Positions 16,063 through 24,243 of a DNA stretch of 64,000 bases are shown here, piece after piece. The DNA comes from Egicoccus sp. AB-alg6-2 (GTDB lineage Bacteria; Actinomycetota; Nitriliruptoria; Nitriliruptorales; Nitriliruptoraceae): assembly GCF_041821025.1 (NCBI RefSeq), contig NZ_JBGUAY010000002.1, forward strand, positions 62,001 to 126,000. Direction: 5' to 3'. Within the stretch, counting starts at the first letter, position 1, and the number at the start of each line of letters is the position of its first letter. Below the pieces are notes generated by a model that saw nothing but the letters and a program-made list of their open reading frames with translations, had not been told where the DNA came from and did no database searches. A program made the position numbers and the translations under genes.

Positions 16063-16659
16063 GTGGGCGGCATCGAGGAACGGCTGATCGACGCGGCCGC
16101 CCGCGTGCTCGAGCGCGACGGCGTCCGTGGGTTGACCACGCGCGCCATCGCGCTCGAGGCCGGCTGCGCCGAGGGATCGATCTACAACCACTTCGGCAAC
16201 AAGGAGCACCTGCTCGCCGCCGCCGTCAACCGCCGCGTGATGCTGTTCCCGGCGCTGGCCGCCGAGTACGCCGCCACGCCGGGGCAGGAGGACGTCGACG
16301 AACGGCTGCGGGAGCTCGCCACGGCGGCGATGGCGTTCTACCGCGGCGGTTCGGGACACCTGGCCGCCCTGCTCGCCGACCCCCACGCGGTCCGCAACCA
16401 CCTGCGCGAGGTCCACGCCCGTGGCGGCGGGCCCTGGCGCACGCTCGAGAACCTCGCCAACTGGCTCCGCGACGAGCAGGCGCTCGGCCGTGTCGCCCCG
16501 GAAGCCAACCCCTCCGCGGCGATCACGGCCCTGCTCGGCAGCGTCCTCTACCACGTGATCACCAGCACCGTCTGGGACGTCGAGTTCGGCGCGCCCGACG
16601 ACGACACCGCCCTCGACCGGGCCGTGGCGGCGATCTGGTGGGGGCTCGCGCCCACCTGA
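16063..16659 (+). CDS. TetR-family repressor of the adjacent ABC exporter
   Basis: The 198-aa protein has an N-terminal helix-turn-helix (AIALEAGCAEGSIYNHFGNKEHLL, shortened core GSIYNHFGNKEHLL near residues 38-51) and a variable C-terminal ligand-binding domain. The GTG start has a GGAGG site four bases upstream. It is immediately downstream of paired palindromic operators and upstream of a drrA/drrB-like exporter, so it probably senses a toxic compound and relieves repression of export. The ligand is unknown. Confidence 0.88.
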   Translation: MGGIEERLIDAAARVLERDGVRGLTTRAIALEAGCAEGSIYNHFGNKEHLLAAAVNRRVMLFPALAAEYAATPGQEDVDERLRELATAAMAFYRGGSGHLAALLADPHAVRNHLREVHARGGGPWRTLENLANWLRDEQALGRVAPEANPSAAITALLGSVLYHVITSTVWDVEFGAPDDDTALDRAVAAIWWGLAPT

Positions 16660-16726
16660 CCGCCCGTCTTCGCGTTCGGCCTCCCTCCGGCACCCGCGTT
16701 CGTCCGCCTGCCTTCCAGGAGCAGCC

Positions 16727-17737
16727 ATGTCGGCACCCATCGTCGACGTCCACGACGTCCACCACACCTTCGGCAAGGACGTGCACGCGCTGGCCGGGGT
16801 CGACCTCGCCATCGAGCCCGGCATCGTCTACGGCCTGCTCGGTCCGAACGGGGCCGGCAAGACCACCCTGATCCGCGTCCTGGCGACGCTGCTCGTGCCC
16901 TCCCGGGGCCGGGTCACCGTCGCCGGCGTCGACGTGCTGGCCGACCCGGTCGCCGCGCGCACCCGTATCGGCCTGGCCGGGCAGTTCGCGGCGGTCGACG
17001 ACTACCTCAGCGGCCGCGAGAACGTCGAGATGGTCGGGCGCCTGTACGGACTGTCGGCCCGCGACTCACGGCGCCGCACCGCCGAGGTGCTCGAGGGCGT
17101 CGGACTCGCCGCCGACGCGGGCCGCCTCGTGCGTACCTACTCCGGGGGCATGCGACGCCGCCTCGACCTCGCCGCTTCCCTGGTCGGACGGCCGCAGGTG
17201 ATGTTCCTCGACGAGCCCACCACCGGTATCGACCCGCGCAACCGTCTCGACCTGTGGGAGCTGATCCAGGGCCTGGTCCGTGACGGCACCACGGTGCTGC
17301 TCACGACCCAGTACCTCGAGGAGGCGGACCAGCTCGCCAACCGCATCGGCGTCATCGACCGCGGCCGCATCATCACCGAGGGCACCGCCGACGAGCTCAA
17401 GGACACGCTCGAGACCGCGGTGCTGCAGGTCGGGGTCGCCGCCGACGACCGGACGGCCGTCGCCGCCCTGCTCACCGAGTTGACCGGCGACGAGCCGACC
17501 AGCGACGCGAACCGTGGCCACCTGCGGGTGCCCGCGCGCACGGGGACCAGGCTCCTGCTCGAGGCCGTCCGACGCCTCGACGCCGCCGGCATCGAACCGA
17601 GCGACGTCGCGCTGCTCAAGCCCAGCCTCGACGACGTGTTCCTCTCGCTGACGGGCGAGCGCCCCGGCACCGACGACCAAGCCGCAGACACGTCCACGGG
17701 CCACCGCCCGTCACGACGCACCGGAGCCCGCCGATGA
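16727..17737 (+). CDS. Daunorubicin-resistance-type ABC transporter ATPase (DrrA-like)
   Basis: This 336-aa ATPase has Walker A GPNGAGKTT at about residues 39-47, the signature YSGGM and Walker B VMFLDEPTTGID, and the extended C-terminal region of the DrrA family. It should power export by the membrane protein encoded next. Its stop overlaps the start of that gene (ATGA). The pair sits behind a TetR gene with palindromic operators. The exported compound cannot be named. Confidence 0.9.
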   Translation: MSAPIVDVHDVHHTFGKDVHALAGVDLAIEPGIVYGLLGPNGAGKTTLIRVLATLLVPSRGRVTVAGVDVLADPVAARTRIGLAGQFAAVDDYLSGRENVEMVGRLYGLSARDSRRRTAEVLEGVGLAADAGRLVRTYSGGMRRRLDLAASLVGRPQVMFLDEPTTGIDPRNRLDLWELIQGLVRDGTTVLLTTQYLEEADQLANRIGVIDRGRIITEGTADELKDTLETAVLQVGVAADDRTAVAALLTELTGDEPTSDANRGHLRVPARTGTRLLLEAVRRLDAAGIEPSDVALLKPSLDDVFLSLTGERPGTDDQAADTSTGHRPSRRTGARR

Positions 17738-18573
17738 GCGCCATCGCCGCCCACCCGTCCCAGGAAGGCCGCATCGGCCTGCGACGGGCCGTCACCGACA
17801 CGCTGGTCATCGCCCGCAGGAACCTGCTCCGCAACGTCCGGCTGCCGCAGCTGCTGCTGTTCTCCACGATCCAGCCGGTGATGTTCCTGCTGCTGTTCAA
17901 CTTCGTCTTCGGGGGCGCCATCGGCGGGGCCCTGCCGGCGGGCTACGACTACATCCAGTGGCTGATGCCGGGCCTGCTCATCCAGATCGCCACCTTCGGT
18001 GCCGGGCAGACGGCGATGGGGCTGACCGAGGACCTCTCCAAGGGCGTGATCGACCGGTTCCGTTCCCTGCCGATGGCCCGCTCGGCCGTGCTCGCCGGCC
18101 GGACCCTCGCCGACCTCGGCCGCAACGCGGCGGTGCTGTCGTTGATGCTGGTGGTCGGGTTCGCGATCGGTTTCCGCTGGCAGACCACGTTCCTGGGGTT
18201 CCTGGCCGGCTTCGGCATCGCCCTGCTGTTCGGCTACGCCCTGTCGTGGGTGATGGCGACGATCGGCCTGTACGTGCGCAACCCGGAAGCGGCCCAGTCG
18301 GCGGTGTTCCTGCCCGTCTTCCCGCTCGTGTTCGCGTCGTCGGTGTTCCTGCCGACGCAGACGATGCCGGACTGGCTGCGCACGTTCGCCGACCACCAGC
18401 CCATCACCGTGGTGGCCAATGCCCTGCGCGGCCTGATGCTCGGACCCGAGGCGCTGTTGCCGGGGCAGACGGTGGCCGGCCAGGTCGGGGCGGCGTTCGC
18501 CTGGATCGTCGGCATCACGCTGGTGTTCTCGCTGCTTGCCGTCCGCGTCTACCGACGGGTGCAGGCCAGCTGA
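17734..18573 (+). CDS. ABC-2 type exporter permease (DrrB-like)
   Basis: This 279-aa protein has about six hydrophobic segments, beginning near residue 35 (LLLFSTIQPVMFLLLFNFVF). The motif LPMARSAVLAGRTLADLGRN is typical of DrrB/ABC-2 permeases. It forms the membrane half of the exporter whose ATPase gene overlaps it by four bases. It is convergent with the next gene, with only about 10 bp between the stops. Confidence 0.9.
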   Translation: MSAIAAHPSQEGRIGLRRAVTDTLVIARRNLLRNVRLPQLLLFSTIQPVMFLLLFNFVFGGAIGGALPAGYDYIQWLMPGLLIQIATFGAGQTAMGLTEDLSKGVIDRFRSLPMARSAVLAGRTLADLGRNAAVLSLMLVVGFAIGFRWQTTFLGFLAGFGIALLFGYALSWVMATIGLYVRNPEAAQSAVFLPVFPLVFASSVFLPTQTMPDWLRTFADHQPITVVANALRGLMLGPEALLPGQTVAGQVGAAFAWIVGITLVFSLLAVRVYRRVQAS

Positions 18574-18583
18574 CGACGAGGAA

Positions 18584-19399
18584 TCAGTTCAGGCGGGCCC
18601 GCGCACGGATCGCGGCCCGCCTGACCTCCTCGGCGTCGCTGGCGTCGGGGCCGACGAGTTCGAGATAGCTCTCGTAGGCCTGCGCCGCGAGATGGAACTG
18701 GCCGACCTGGGCGAGCAGCTCGCCGTGGACGCGGTGGTCGTCGGGCATCCGGTTGGGCAGCAGCAGCTTGAGCTCGATGGCCCAGCGGGCGTCGAGGTGT
18801 CGTTGCTCGGCGAGGTAAGCCCGCGTGAGGTCGTTGAGCTGACGACGCACGACGTTGACGGCCGGTGACGGGCGCAGCATCGAGCGGCGGAACCCGAGCT
18901 GGCCGGTCGTGGCGCGGTGGACGTGCTGCGCCAACTGGTCGTGGTCGAGGGGCGCACCGCCGCGCGAGGGATCGATGACGAGCGGCCGCTCGCCGGCGGC
19001 GATGCCCACGACCACCAGCCCCGGAAGCGCGATCGGATAGGCCTTGATCCCCACCCGCCGCGCGATCGAGACGTAGAGCATCGTCAGCGTCACCGGGACA
19101 CCGGCCCTGCCGTCGAGCACGTCGGGCAGGAGCACGGTGTCGGGCGCCGGCCCGGGCGCCGCGCGAAACCCGTGCGCGTGCCCGAGATAGGTCCTGAGCG
19201 CGGCGGCCTCGGTGTCGGGGTCGCCGGCCCGGAAGCCGCTGGCGCGCAGGCCGTCGGCCAGGGCGTCGAGGCGGAGCAGCGCCCGGTCGACGTCGAGGTC
19301 GGGATGTGCCTCGGCACCGACGAGCAGGGCGGCCTCGGCGAGGTCCGCGTCGTGGCGGCGGACCAGCGAGACGAGGCGGCTTCTGGTGTGCTGCGGCAT
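18584..19399 (-). CDS. SirB1/transglutaminase-like protein with C-terminal helical repeats
   Basis: The 271-aa soluble protein has the SirB1-type core GVPVTLTMLYVSIARRVG around residues 103-120 followed by helical, TPR-like sequence at the C-terminus (LLAQVGQFHLAAQAYESYL). In many relatives the core continues with PGHF, supplying a catalytic-type histidine; here it reads PGLVVVG, so an enzymatic role is doubtful. No partner is suggested by the neighbours. The function is unknown. Confidence 0.75.
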   Translation of the reverse strand: MPQHTRSRLVSLVRRHDADLAEAALLVGAEAHPDLDVDRALLRLDALADGLRASGFRAGDPDTEAAALRTYLGHAHGFRAAPGPAPDTVLLPDVLDGRAGVPVTLTMLYVSIARRVGIKAYPIALPGLVVVGIAAGERPLVIDPSRGGAPLDHDQLAQHVHRATTGQLGFRRSMLRPSPAVNVVRRQLNDLTRAYLAEQRHLDARWAIELKLLLPNRMPDDHRVHGELLAQVGQFHLAAQAYESYLELVGPDASDAEEVRRAAIRARARLN

Positions 19400-19517
19400 G
19401 CCGCGAGGCTACTGGAGTGGCTTCGAACCCCGGAGGCACCATGACCGCGGGCAAGGCGCCCCTAGGCTCGGGTCCGACCTTCGCCTCGCCGACCTCCACG
19501 CTCCGACAGGAACCGCC

Positions 19518-20294
19518 GTGCCCGATGCCGCCACGCCCGCACCCGTCGGCGTCGAGGTCGTCGAGGTGCCCGCCGGCCGGCTGCGGCTGGTCACGCTGAC
19601 GCGGCCCGATGCGCGCAACGCCATGGACACGGCGCTGCTGATGGCGCTGGCGGACGCGCTGGACGATGCCGACCGGGACGCCGAATTGCGCGGGCTGCTG
19701 GTCACCGGCGCCGCCGGGATGTTCTCCGCCGGTGCCGACGTGCGCGAGCCACTCGGTGACGGTGGCCGCCGCCGGATGGAGCTGTTCACGACGGTCTACG
19801 AACAACTGACCCTGCTGCGGGTCCCCACCGCGGCGGCGGTGGAGGGGTACGCGGTCGGTGGTGGCGCCGAGCTGGCCGCCGCCTGCGACCTGCGGGTGGC
19901 GGCCGAGGACGCCGTCTTCCGCTTCCCCGGCGCCGTCCACGGCATCCCGGTCGGCACCGCACGCACCGTGGGCCAGGTCGGCCTCTCGGTCGCCAAGGAC
20001 TGGGTGCTCTCGAGCCGCGACGTCCCGGCCGCCGAGGCGTTCCGTACCGGATTCGTCCAGCGGCTGGTGGCGGCCGGCGAGACGGTCGCGGTCGCGCGGA
20101 CCTGGCTGGCGCAGGTCGCCGGTCGTGACCCCGACACGGTCGCGCTGCTGAAGCGCCTGTTCAACGACGCCTCGGGGCTGCGCAACCGGGTGGCCTTCGA
20201 GAACGACGCGCTTCGCGCACAGGCGGAGACCGGGCGGCTGGACCCCGGCCTCGACCGCGACCTGCCCCGGACCGTGCGGCCCCGACGGGTGTGA
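19518..20294 (+). CDS. Enoyl-CoA hydratase/isomerase family protein
   Basis: This 258-aa crotonase-fold protein probably acts on an acyl-CoA. The start of the fold (LVTLTRPDARNAMD), the oxyanion-hole segment FSAGADVREPL and the second one EGYAVGGGAELAAACDLR are visible. The position of the usual second catalytic glutamate (HGIPVGTARTVGQVG) differs from classical hydratases, so the reaction is uncertain. The GTG at 19518 was chosen because it begins the family-like sequence; the frame is open further upstream across the promoter. Confidence 0.85.
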   Translation: MPDAATPAPVGVEVVEVPAGRLRLVTLTRPDARNAMDTALLMALADALDDADRDAELRGLLVTGAAGMFSAGADVREPLGDGGRRRMELFTTVYEQLTLLRVPTAAAVEGYAVGGGAELAAACDLRVAAEDAVFRFPGAVHGIPVGTARTVGQVGLSVAKDWVLSSRDVPAAEAFRTGFVQRLVAAGETVAVARTWLAQVAGRDPDTVALLKRLFNDASGLRNRVAFENDALRAQAETGRLDPGLDRDLPRTVRPRRV

Positions 20295-20365
20295 ACGGCC
20301 GCGGTGCGGATCACTAGAGTCATCGGCACTGCACATGCCCCGGTCGGGGGTCGAAGGGAGCCGCG

Positions 20366-21355
20366 GTGAACCCGGAGAAGCCGGATCGCAACCTCGCGAT
20401 CGAGATCGTGCGCGTGACCGAGGCGGCCGCGCTGGCCGCGGCCCGCTGGCAGGGGCTCGGCGACAAGGAAGGCGGTGACCAGGCCGCCGTCGACGCCATG
20501 CGCAAGATGCTCGAGACGATCGAGATGGACGGCACGGTCGTGATCGGCGAGGGGGAGAAGGACGAGGCCCCGATGCTGTTCAACGGCGAGGCCGTCGGCA
20601 CCGGCAACCCGCCCCAGGTCGACATCGCGGTCGACCCCGTTGACGGCACGCGCCTGCTCGCCGACGGTCGACCCGGGGCGCTGGCGGTGCTGGCCGCGGC
20701 CCCGGCCGGGACCATGTTCGACCCGGGCCCGTGCGTCTACATGGAGAAGCTGGTCGTCGGCAACGAGGCGGCCGACCTGGTCGATCTCGACCGCCCGCTG
20801 GCCGACAACCTGCGCATCGTCGCCGACGCCAACGGCAAGGAGATGCGCGACCTCACGGTGATGATGCTCGACCGGGACCGCCACGAGGAGGCCAAGCGTC
20901 AGATCCGCGAGGCCGGCGCCCGGCTGCAGCTGATCACCGACGGCGACGTCGCCGGCGGCATCCTCGCCGCCTGGGACGAGCGCCCCGAGGTGGACCTGCT
21001 GTACGGCATCGGGGGGACGCCCGAGGGCGTGGTGACCGCGTGCGCCCTCAAGGCCCTGGGTGGCCAGCAGTTGGGCCGGTTGTGGGCCCGCAACGACGAC
21101 GAGCGGCGGGCCGCCGAGGAGGCCGGCTACGACCTCGATGCGGTGCTGACGGTCGACGACCTGGTCCGCAGCGACGACTGCTTCTTCTCGGCCACCGGCA
21201 TCACCCCGGGCCAGCTGGTCAACGGGGTGCAGTTCCGCGGGAACGGCGCGATCACCCAGTCGCTGGTGATGCGGGGCAAGTCGGGCACGGTGCGGCTGAT
21301 CTCCGCGCGCCACCGCTTCGAGAAGCTGCGCCGGTACGCGTCGGTCGACTACTGA
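20366..21355 (+). CDS. glpX: Fructose-1,6-bisphosphatase, class II
   Basis: This 329-aa enzyme hydrolyses fructose 1,6-bisphosphate in gluconeogenesis and is the usual FBPase of actinobacteria. Class II signatures are clear: VVIGEGEKDEAPM, the metal site VDPVDGTRLLADG and the substrate region YGIGGTPEGV. The GTG start has an AGGGAG site upstream, and TAGAGT near 20314 is a likely -10. Together with pckA it covers two committed gluconeogenic steps. Confidence 0.95.
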   Translation: MNPEKPDRNLAIEIVRVTEAAALAAARWQGLGDKEGGDQAAVDAMRKMLETIEMDGTVVIGEGEKDEAPMLFNGEAVGTGNPPQVDIAVDPVDGTRLLADGRPGALAVLAAAPAGTMFDPGPCVYMEKLVVGNEAADLVDLDRPLADNLRIVADANGKEMRDLTVMMLDRDRHEEAKRQIREAGARLQLITDGDVAGGILAAWDERPEVDLLYGIGGTPEGVVTACALKALGGQQLGRLWARNDDERRAAEEAGYDLDAVLTVDDLVRSDDCFFSATGITPGQLVNGVQFRGNGAITQSLVMRGKSGTVRLISARHRFEKLRRYASVDY

Positions 21356-21373
21356 CCGTGCCGGTGCGTCGGG

Positions 21374-22054
21374 TCACGCGGCGGCGGCACGCGCCAGGCG
21401 GTCGATCCTGACGCGAAGCTCGTCGAACGCGTGCTGGAAGTCGGCCCGGGCTCCCGCGGCGGGGTCCGGGATCGACCAGTGCAGGACCGGCGCGTCGAAG
21501 GGCACCCGGCGTTCGTGCGCGCGGTCGCAGACCGACACGACGAGGTCGGTTCCCGGAGGGACGGCGTCGAGTGGCCGCGGGGTGGCGCCCGAGAGATCGA
21601 GGCCGTTGCGCCGGGCGACGGCGACGGCGCCGCGGTGCACCCGGGCGGCCGGCGTCGTTCCGGCCGAGTGCGCCTCACGGCCGGTCCGCGCCTGCCACAG
21701 CGCCGCCGCCAGCTGCGAACGCGCCGCGTTGGCCGTGCAGACGAACAGCACCCGCTCGGCCCCGGTGTCCAGCGGAGGAGGCGGCCACAGGTGGGCGACC
21801 CGGTCGTAGCGCAGGCTCACGTAACGGCGTCGGTGGTCGCCCTGGGAGGGCCGGCGTCGCACGAGTCCGGCCTGCTCGAGCGTGTTGAGGTGGAAGGCGA
21901 GCAGGTTCGCGGACACGCCCGCGATCGTGCCCAGTTCCTTCGGCGCGCGGTCGGTCAACTGCAGCGCATCGACGATCCGCAGGCGCGTCTCGTCACCGAG
22001 CGCGCGGTGGATCGCGGCACGGACGGCGAGATCGGTGGTCGTGGCATCGGTCAT
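21374..22054 (-). CDS. ArsR-type repressor fused to a low-molecular-weight phosphatase/arsenate reductase domain
   Basis: This 226-aa protein has a winged helix-turn-helix of the ArsR fold (about residues 8-90; LGDETRLRIVDAL, VSANLLAFHLNTLEQAGLV) followed by an ArsC/LMW phosphatase domain (about 100-220). That domain has the loop VCTANAARSQ with Cys106 and Arg112 and a second cysteine, Cys176, in VSVCDRAHE. The DNA-binding half contains no cysteine, so it lacks the usual ArsR arsenite site. It is divergent from acr3, and a putative operator lies three bases upstream of its ATG. It may both sense and reduce arsenate. Confidence 0.88.
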   Translation of the reverse strand: MTDATTTDLAVRAAIHRALGDETRLRIVDALQLTDRAPKELGTIAGVSANLLAFHLNTLEQAGLVRRRPSQGDHRRRYVSLRYDRVAHLWPPPPLDTGAERVLFVCTANAARSQLAAALWQARTGREAHSAGTTPAARVHRGAVAVARRNGLDLSGATPRPLDAVPPGTDLVVSVCDRAHERRVPFDAPVLHWSIPDPAAGARADFQHAFDELRVRIDRLARAAAA

Positions 22055-22057
22055 TCG

Positions 22058-22077
22058 CTCAAGAATAACTGAGCTAA
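22058..22077. promoter_or_regulatory. Putative ArsR operator between the arsR fusion and acr3
   Basis: CTCAA, seven bases and TGAGCTAA form an inverted repeat (GCTCA/TGAGC). On the minus strand this reads TTAGCTCA-N7-TTGAG and matches the site upstream of arsC at 14144. It abuts the start codon of the arsR fusion and lies 63 bp before acr3, so one repressor could control both directions. Confidence 0.6.
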
Positions 22078-22139
22078 CCTGCGAGCGCCGACGACCGCGG
22101 CGCCAGCACGTCGCGAGCCCGCCCCTGCCGGAGCCCCGC

Positions 22140-23246
22140 ATGCCATCCGAGACCCCTTCGACCGCCGCGGCCGTCGACGCGCGTGACGCCGCCGTGACGG
22201 GGCGACTGTCGCTGCTCGACCGCTTCCTCCCGGTGTGGATCGGCGCCGCCATGCTCGGCGGGCTGCTCCTCGGCCGCCTGGTCCCAGGTGTGGGCGAGGC
22301 ACTCGAGGCGCTCGAGATCGACACGGTCTCGCTCCCCATCGCCGTCGGGCTGCTGGTGATGATGTACCCGCCGCTGGCAAAGGTCCGTTACGGACAACTG
22401 CGCGAGGTGACCGCCGACCGGCGGCTGGTGGTCACCTCGCTGGTGCTGAACTGGCTCGTCGGGCCGGCGTTGATGTTCGCCCTGGCGTGGACGTTCCTGC
22501 CGGATCTCCCCGAGTACCGGACCGGGTTGATCATCGTGGGCCTGGCCCGCTGCATCGCGATGGTCCTGATCTGGAACGACCTCGCCTGCGGCGACACCGA
22601 TGCCGCCGCGGTCCTGGTCGCCATCAACTCCGTGTTCCAGATCGCGGCCTACTCGCTGCTCGGCTACTTCTACCTGTCGGTCCTGCCCGGCTGGCTGGGC
22701 TGGGAGCAGCAGACACTCGACGTCTCCCTGTGGCAGATCACCCGGGCCGTCCTGGTCTTCCTCGGCATCCCCTTGCTCGCCGGCTTCCTCACCCGCACGC
22801 TGGGGGAGAAGCGCAGGGGCCGGGCGTGGTACGAGGGCACGTTCCTGCCGCGCATCGGGCCGTGGGCGCTGTACGGCCTGCTCGCCACGGTGGTCATGCT
22901 GTTCGCATTGCAGGGCGACCAGATCGTCGCCAACCCGCTCGACGTGGGTCGGATCGCGATCCCGCTGCTGGTGTACTTCGCGCTCATGTTCGGCGTGTCG
23001 TTCGCGCTCGGCAGGAAGGTCGGCCTGGGCTACGAGCGCAACGCCACGCTGTCGTTCACGGCGGCCGGCAACAACTTCGAGCTCGCCATCGCCGTCGCGA
23101 TCGGCGTGTTCGGCGCCACTTCGGGGCAGGCGCTCGCGGGCGTGGTCGGACCCCTCATCGAGGTGCCGGCCCTGGTCGGGCTGGTCTATGTCGCCCTGTG
23201 GGCCCGGCGCCGCTTCTACCCGGGATCGCCACCTCCGCGTAGATGA
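22140..23246 (+). CDS. acr3: ACR3-family arsenite efflux permease
   Basis: This 368-aa membrane protein has about ten hydrophobic segments and expels arsenite from the cell. The essential cysteine of the family is Cys138 in GLARCIAMVLIWNDLACGD, and the NNFELAIAVAIG segment near the C-terminus is also typical. The start at 22140 follows the divergent arsenic operator; an open frame further upstream is not family-like. It is followed at 20 bp by the convergent second arsR gene. Confidence 0.93.
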   Translation: MPSETPSTAAAVDARDAAVTGRLSLLDRFLPVWIGAAMLGGLLLGRLVPGVGEALEALEIDTVSLPIAVGLLVMMYPPLAKVRYGQLREVTADRRLVVTSLVLNWLVGPALMFALAWTFLPDLPEYRTGLIIVGLARCIAMVLIWNDLACGDTDAAAVLVAINSVFQIAAYSLLGYFYLSVLPGWLGWEQQTLDVSLWQITRAVLVFLGIPLLAGFLTRTLGEKRRGRAWYEGTFLPRIGPWALYGLLATVVMLFALQGDQIVANPLDVGRIAIPLLVYFALMFGVSFALGRKVGLGYERNATLSFTAAGNNFELAIAVAIGVFGATSGQALAGVVGPLIEVPALVGLVYVALWARRRFYPGSPPPRR

Positions 23247-23265
23247 CGTTCGTGCGGCCGCCGTC

Positions 23266-23598
23266 TCATCGGAGGGCGAGCGCCTCGCGGAGCACCTCGA
23301 CACGGTCCGCGGCCACGCGGAAGTAGGCCCAGCGGCCGCGCTGCTCCCGCTCGAGCAGCCCCGCCGAGGTGAGCGCCGTCAGGTGGTGGCTGATCGTGGG
23401 CTGGGACCGGTCCAACGGGGCGGTCAGGTCGCAGACGCAGGCCTCGCCGTCGGGTGCGTTGGCGATCAGGGACAGCAGCCGCAGCCGGATCGGATCCGCG
23501 AGGAGCTTGAACGCGGCGGCGAGCTGCTCGGCCTCCTCGGCGCTCAGCGCGGCCTGCATGACCGGGGCGCAGCACGGTTCGATCGTCTGGACGTCCAT
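23266..23598 (-). CDS. arsR: ArsR-family arsenic-responsive repressor
   Basis: The 110-aa repressor has a winged helix (LLADPIRLRLLSLI, SQPTISHHLTALTSAGLLE). Its metal-site cysteines are in ACVCDL (Cys54, Cys56) at the start of the recognition region, with an additional pair, Cys9 and Cys10, at the N-terminus (EPCCAP). This is the classical arsenite-sensing layout. It is divergent from arsI, and a three-site operator array lies between them. Confidence 0.92.
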   Translation of the reverse strand: MDVQTIEPCCAPVMQAALSAEEAEQLAAAFKLLADPIRLRLLSLIANAPDGEACVCDLTAPLDRSQPTISHHLTALTSAGLLEREQRGRWAYFRVAADRVEVLREALALR

Positions 23599-23670
23599 GG
23601 CGGTCTCCTGGCGGCGAAGGCGTGCCTGGCACGGCGTCGCGTCGGGGGGCGAGCCGCATCGTGCCGGTCA

Positions 23671-23768
23671 CATCGACGCACGTCAATGCGTTGTGCGCAC
23701 GGTTCCGCACCACGCATCGACGGACGTCGATGAGACGTCTATGGTTTCCATATCGACGCCGATCGATA
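23671..23768. promoter_or_regulatory. Three-site operator array between arsR and arsI
   Basis: Site B at 23715-23732 is a perfect inverted repeat, CATCGACG-GA-CGTCGATG. Site A at 23671-23688 matches it except for one base in the right arm. Site C at 23751-23768 keeps the left arm TATCGACG and a weaker right arm. Centres are 44 and 36 bp apart. The layout suggests cooperative binding of the ArsR dimer encoded at 23266-23598. Confidence 0.65.
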
Positions 23769-23810
23769 CGGGCCGACGGGGCCCACCGGCGTCACCCGAG
23801 GAGCACGACC

Positions 23811-24206
23811 ATGTCCCGTGTCCAACTCGCCCTCGACGTCACCGACCTCGACGCCGCCGTCGCCTTCTACACCGCGCTCTTCGGCGTCGGACCGGCGAAG
23901 CGCAAGCCGGGTTACGCCAACTTCGCGGTCGAGGATCCACCGCTCAAGCTGGTCCTGCTGGAGGGCGCCACCGGCGGCACCCTCAACCACCTCGGCATCG
24001 AGGTGGTCGACCGCGACGCCGTGAACTCCGCCGCCGGGCGGCTCGCCGCCGAGGGCCTCGCCACCGACGAGCGCGCCGGCGAGACCTGTTGCTACGCCAC
24101 CCAGGACAAGGTCTGGGTCGGCGACCCCGATGGCGCGCGCTGGGAGGTCTACACCGTGCTCGCCGACGCCGACACGTTCGCCGAACCGTCCCTTACCTGC
24201 TGCTGA
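23811..24206 (+). CDS. arsI: ArsI/CadI-type C-As lyase (glyoxalase fold)
   Basis: This 131-aa vicinal-oxygen-chelate protein closely resembles mycobacterial CadI and the organoarsenical lyase ArsI, which removes methyl or aryl groups from trivalent arsenicals. The metal ligands Gln5, His60 (LNHLGIEV) and Glu112 and the arsenic-binding pair Cys93-Cys94 (TCCYATQDKVWV) are present. A further Cys-Cys pair ends the protein. It follows the ArsR operator array. Cadmium induction is reported for CadI, so more than one metal may be involved. Confidence 0.92.
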   Translation: MSRVQLALDVTDLDAAVAFYTALFGVGPAKRKPGYANFAVEDPPLKLVLLEGATGGTLNHLGIEVVDRDAVNSAAGRLAAEGLATDERAGETCCYATQDKVWVGDPDGARWEVYTVLADADTFAEPSLTCC

Positions 24207-24243
24207 ACCGCTGGCACGTCCACACGAAGAGCGAGGAAGAACC

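Noticed and set aside
14149-16824. 891-codon leftward frame over phoH and tetR
   Set aside because: It runs antisense through PIN-PhoH and the TetR gene and has only His/Arg/Gly-rich sequence; no motif supports it.
19405-19445. tRNA-like T-arm and CCA-like end
   Set aside because: The string TTCGAACCCC is present, but the flanking bases do not pair as a T stem and no acceptor, D or anticodon arm is found upstream.
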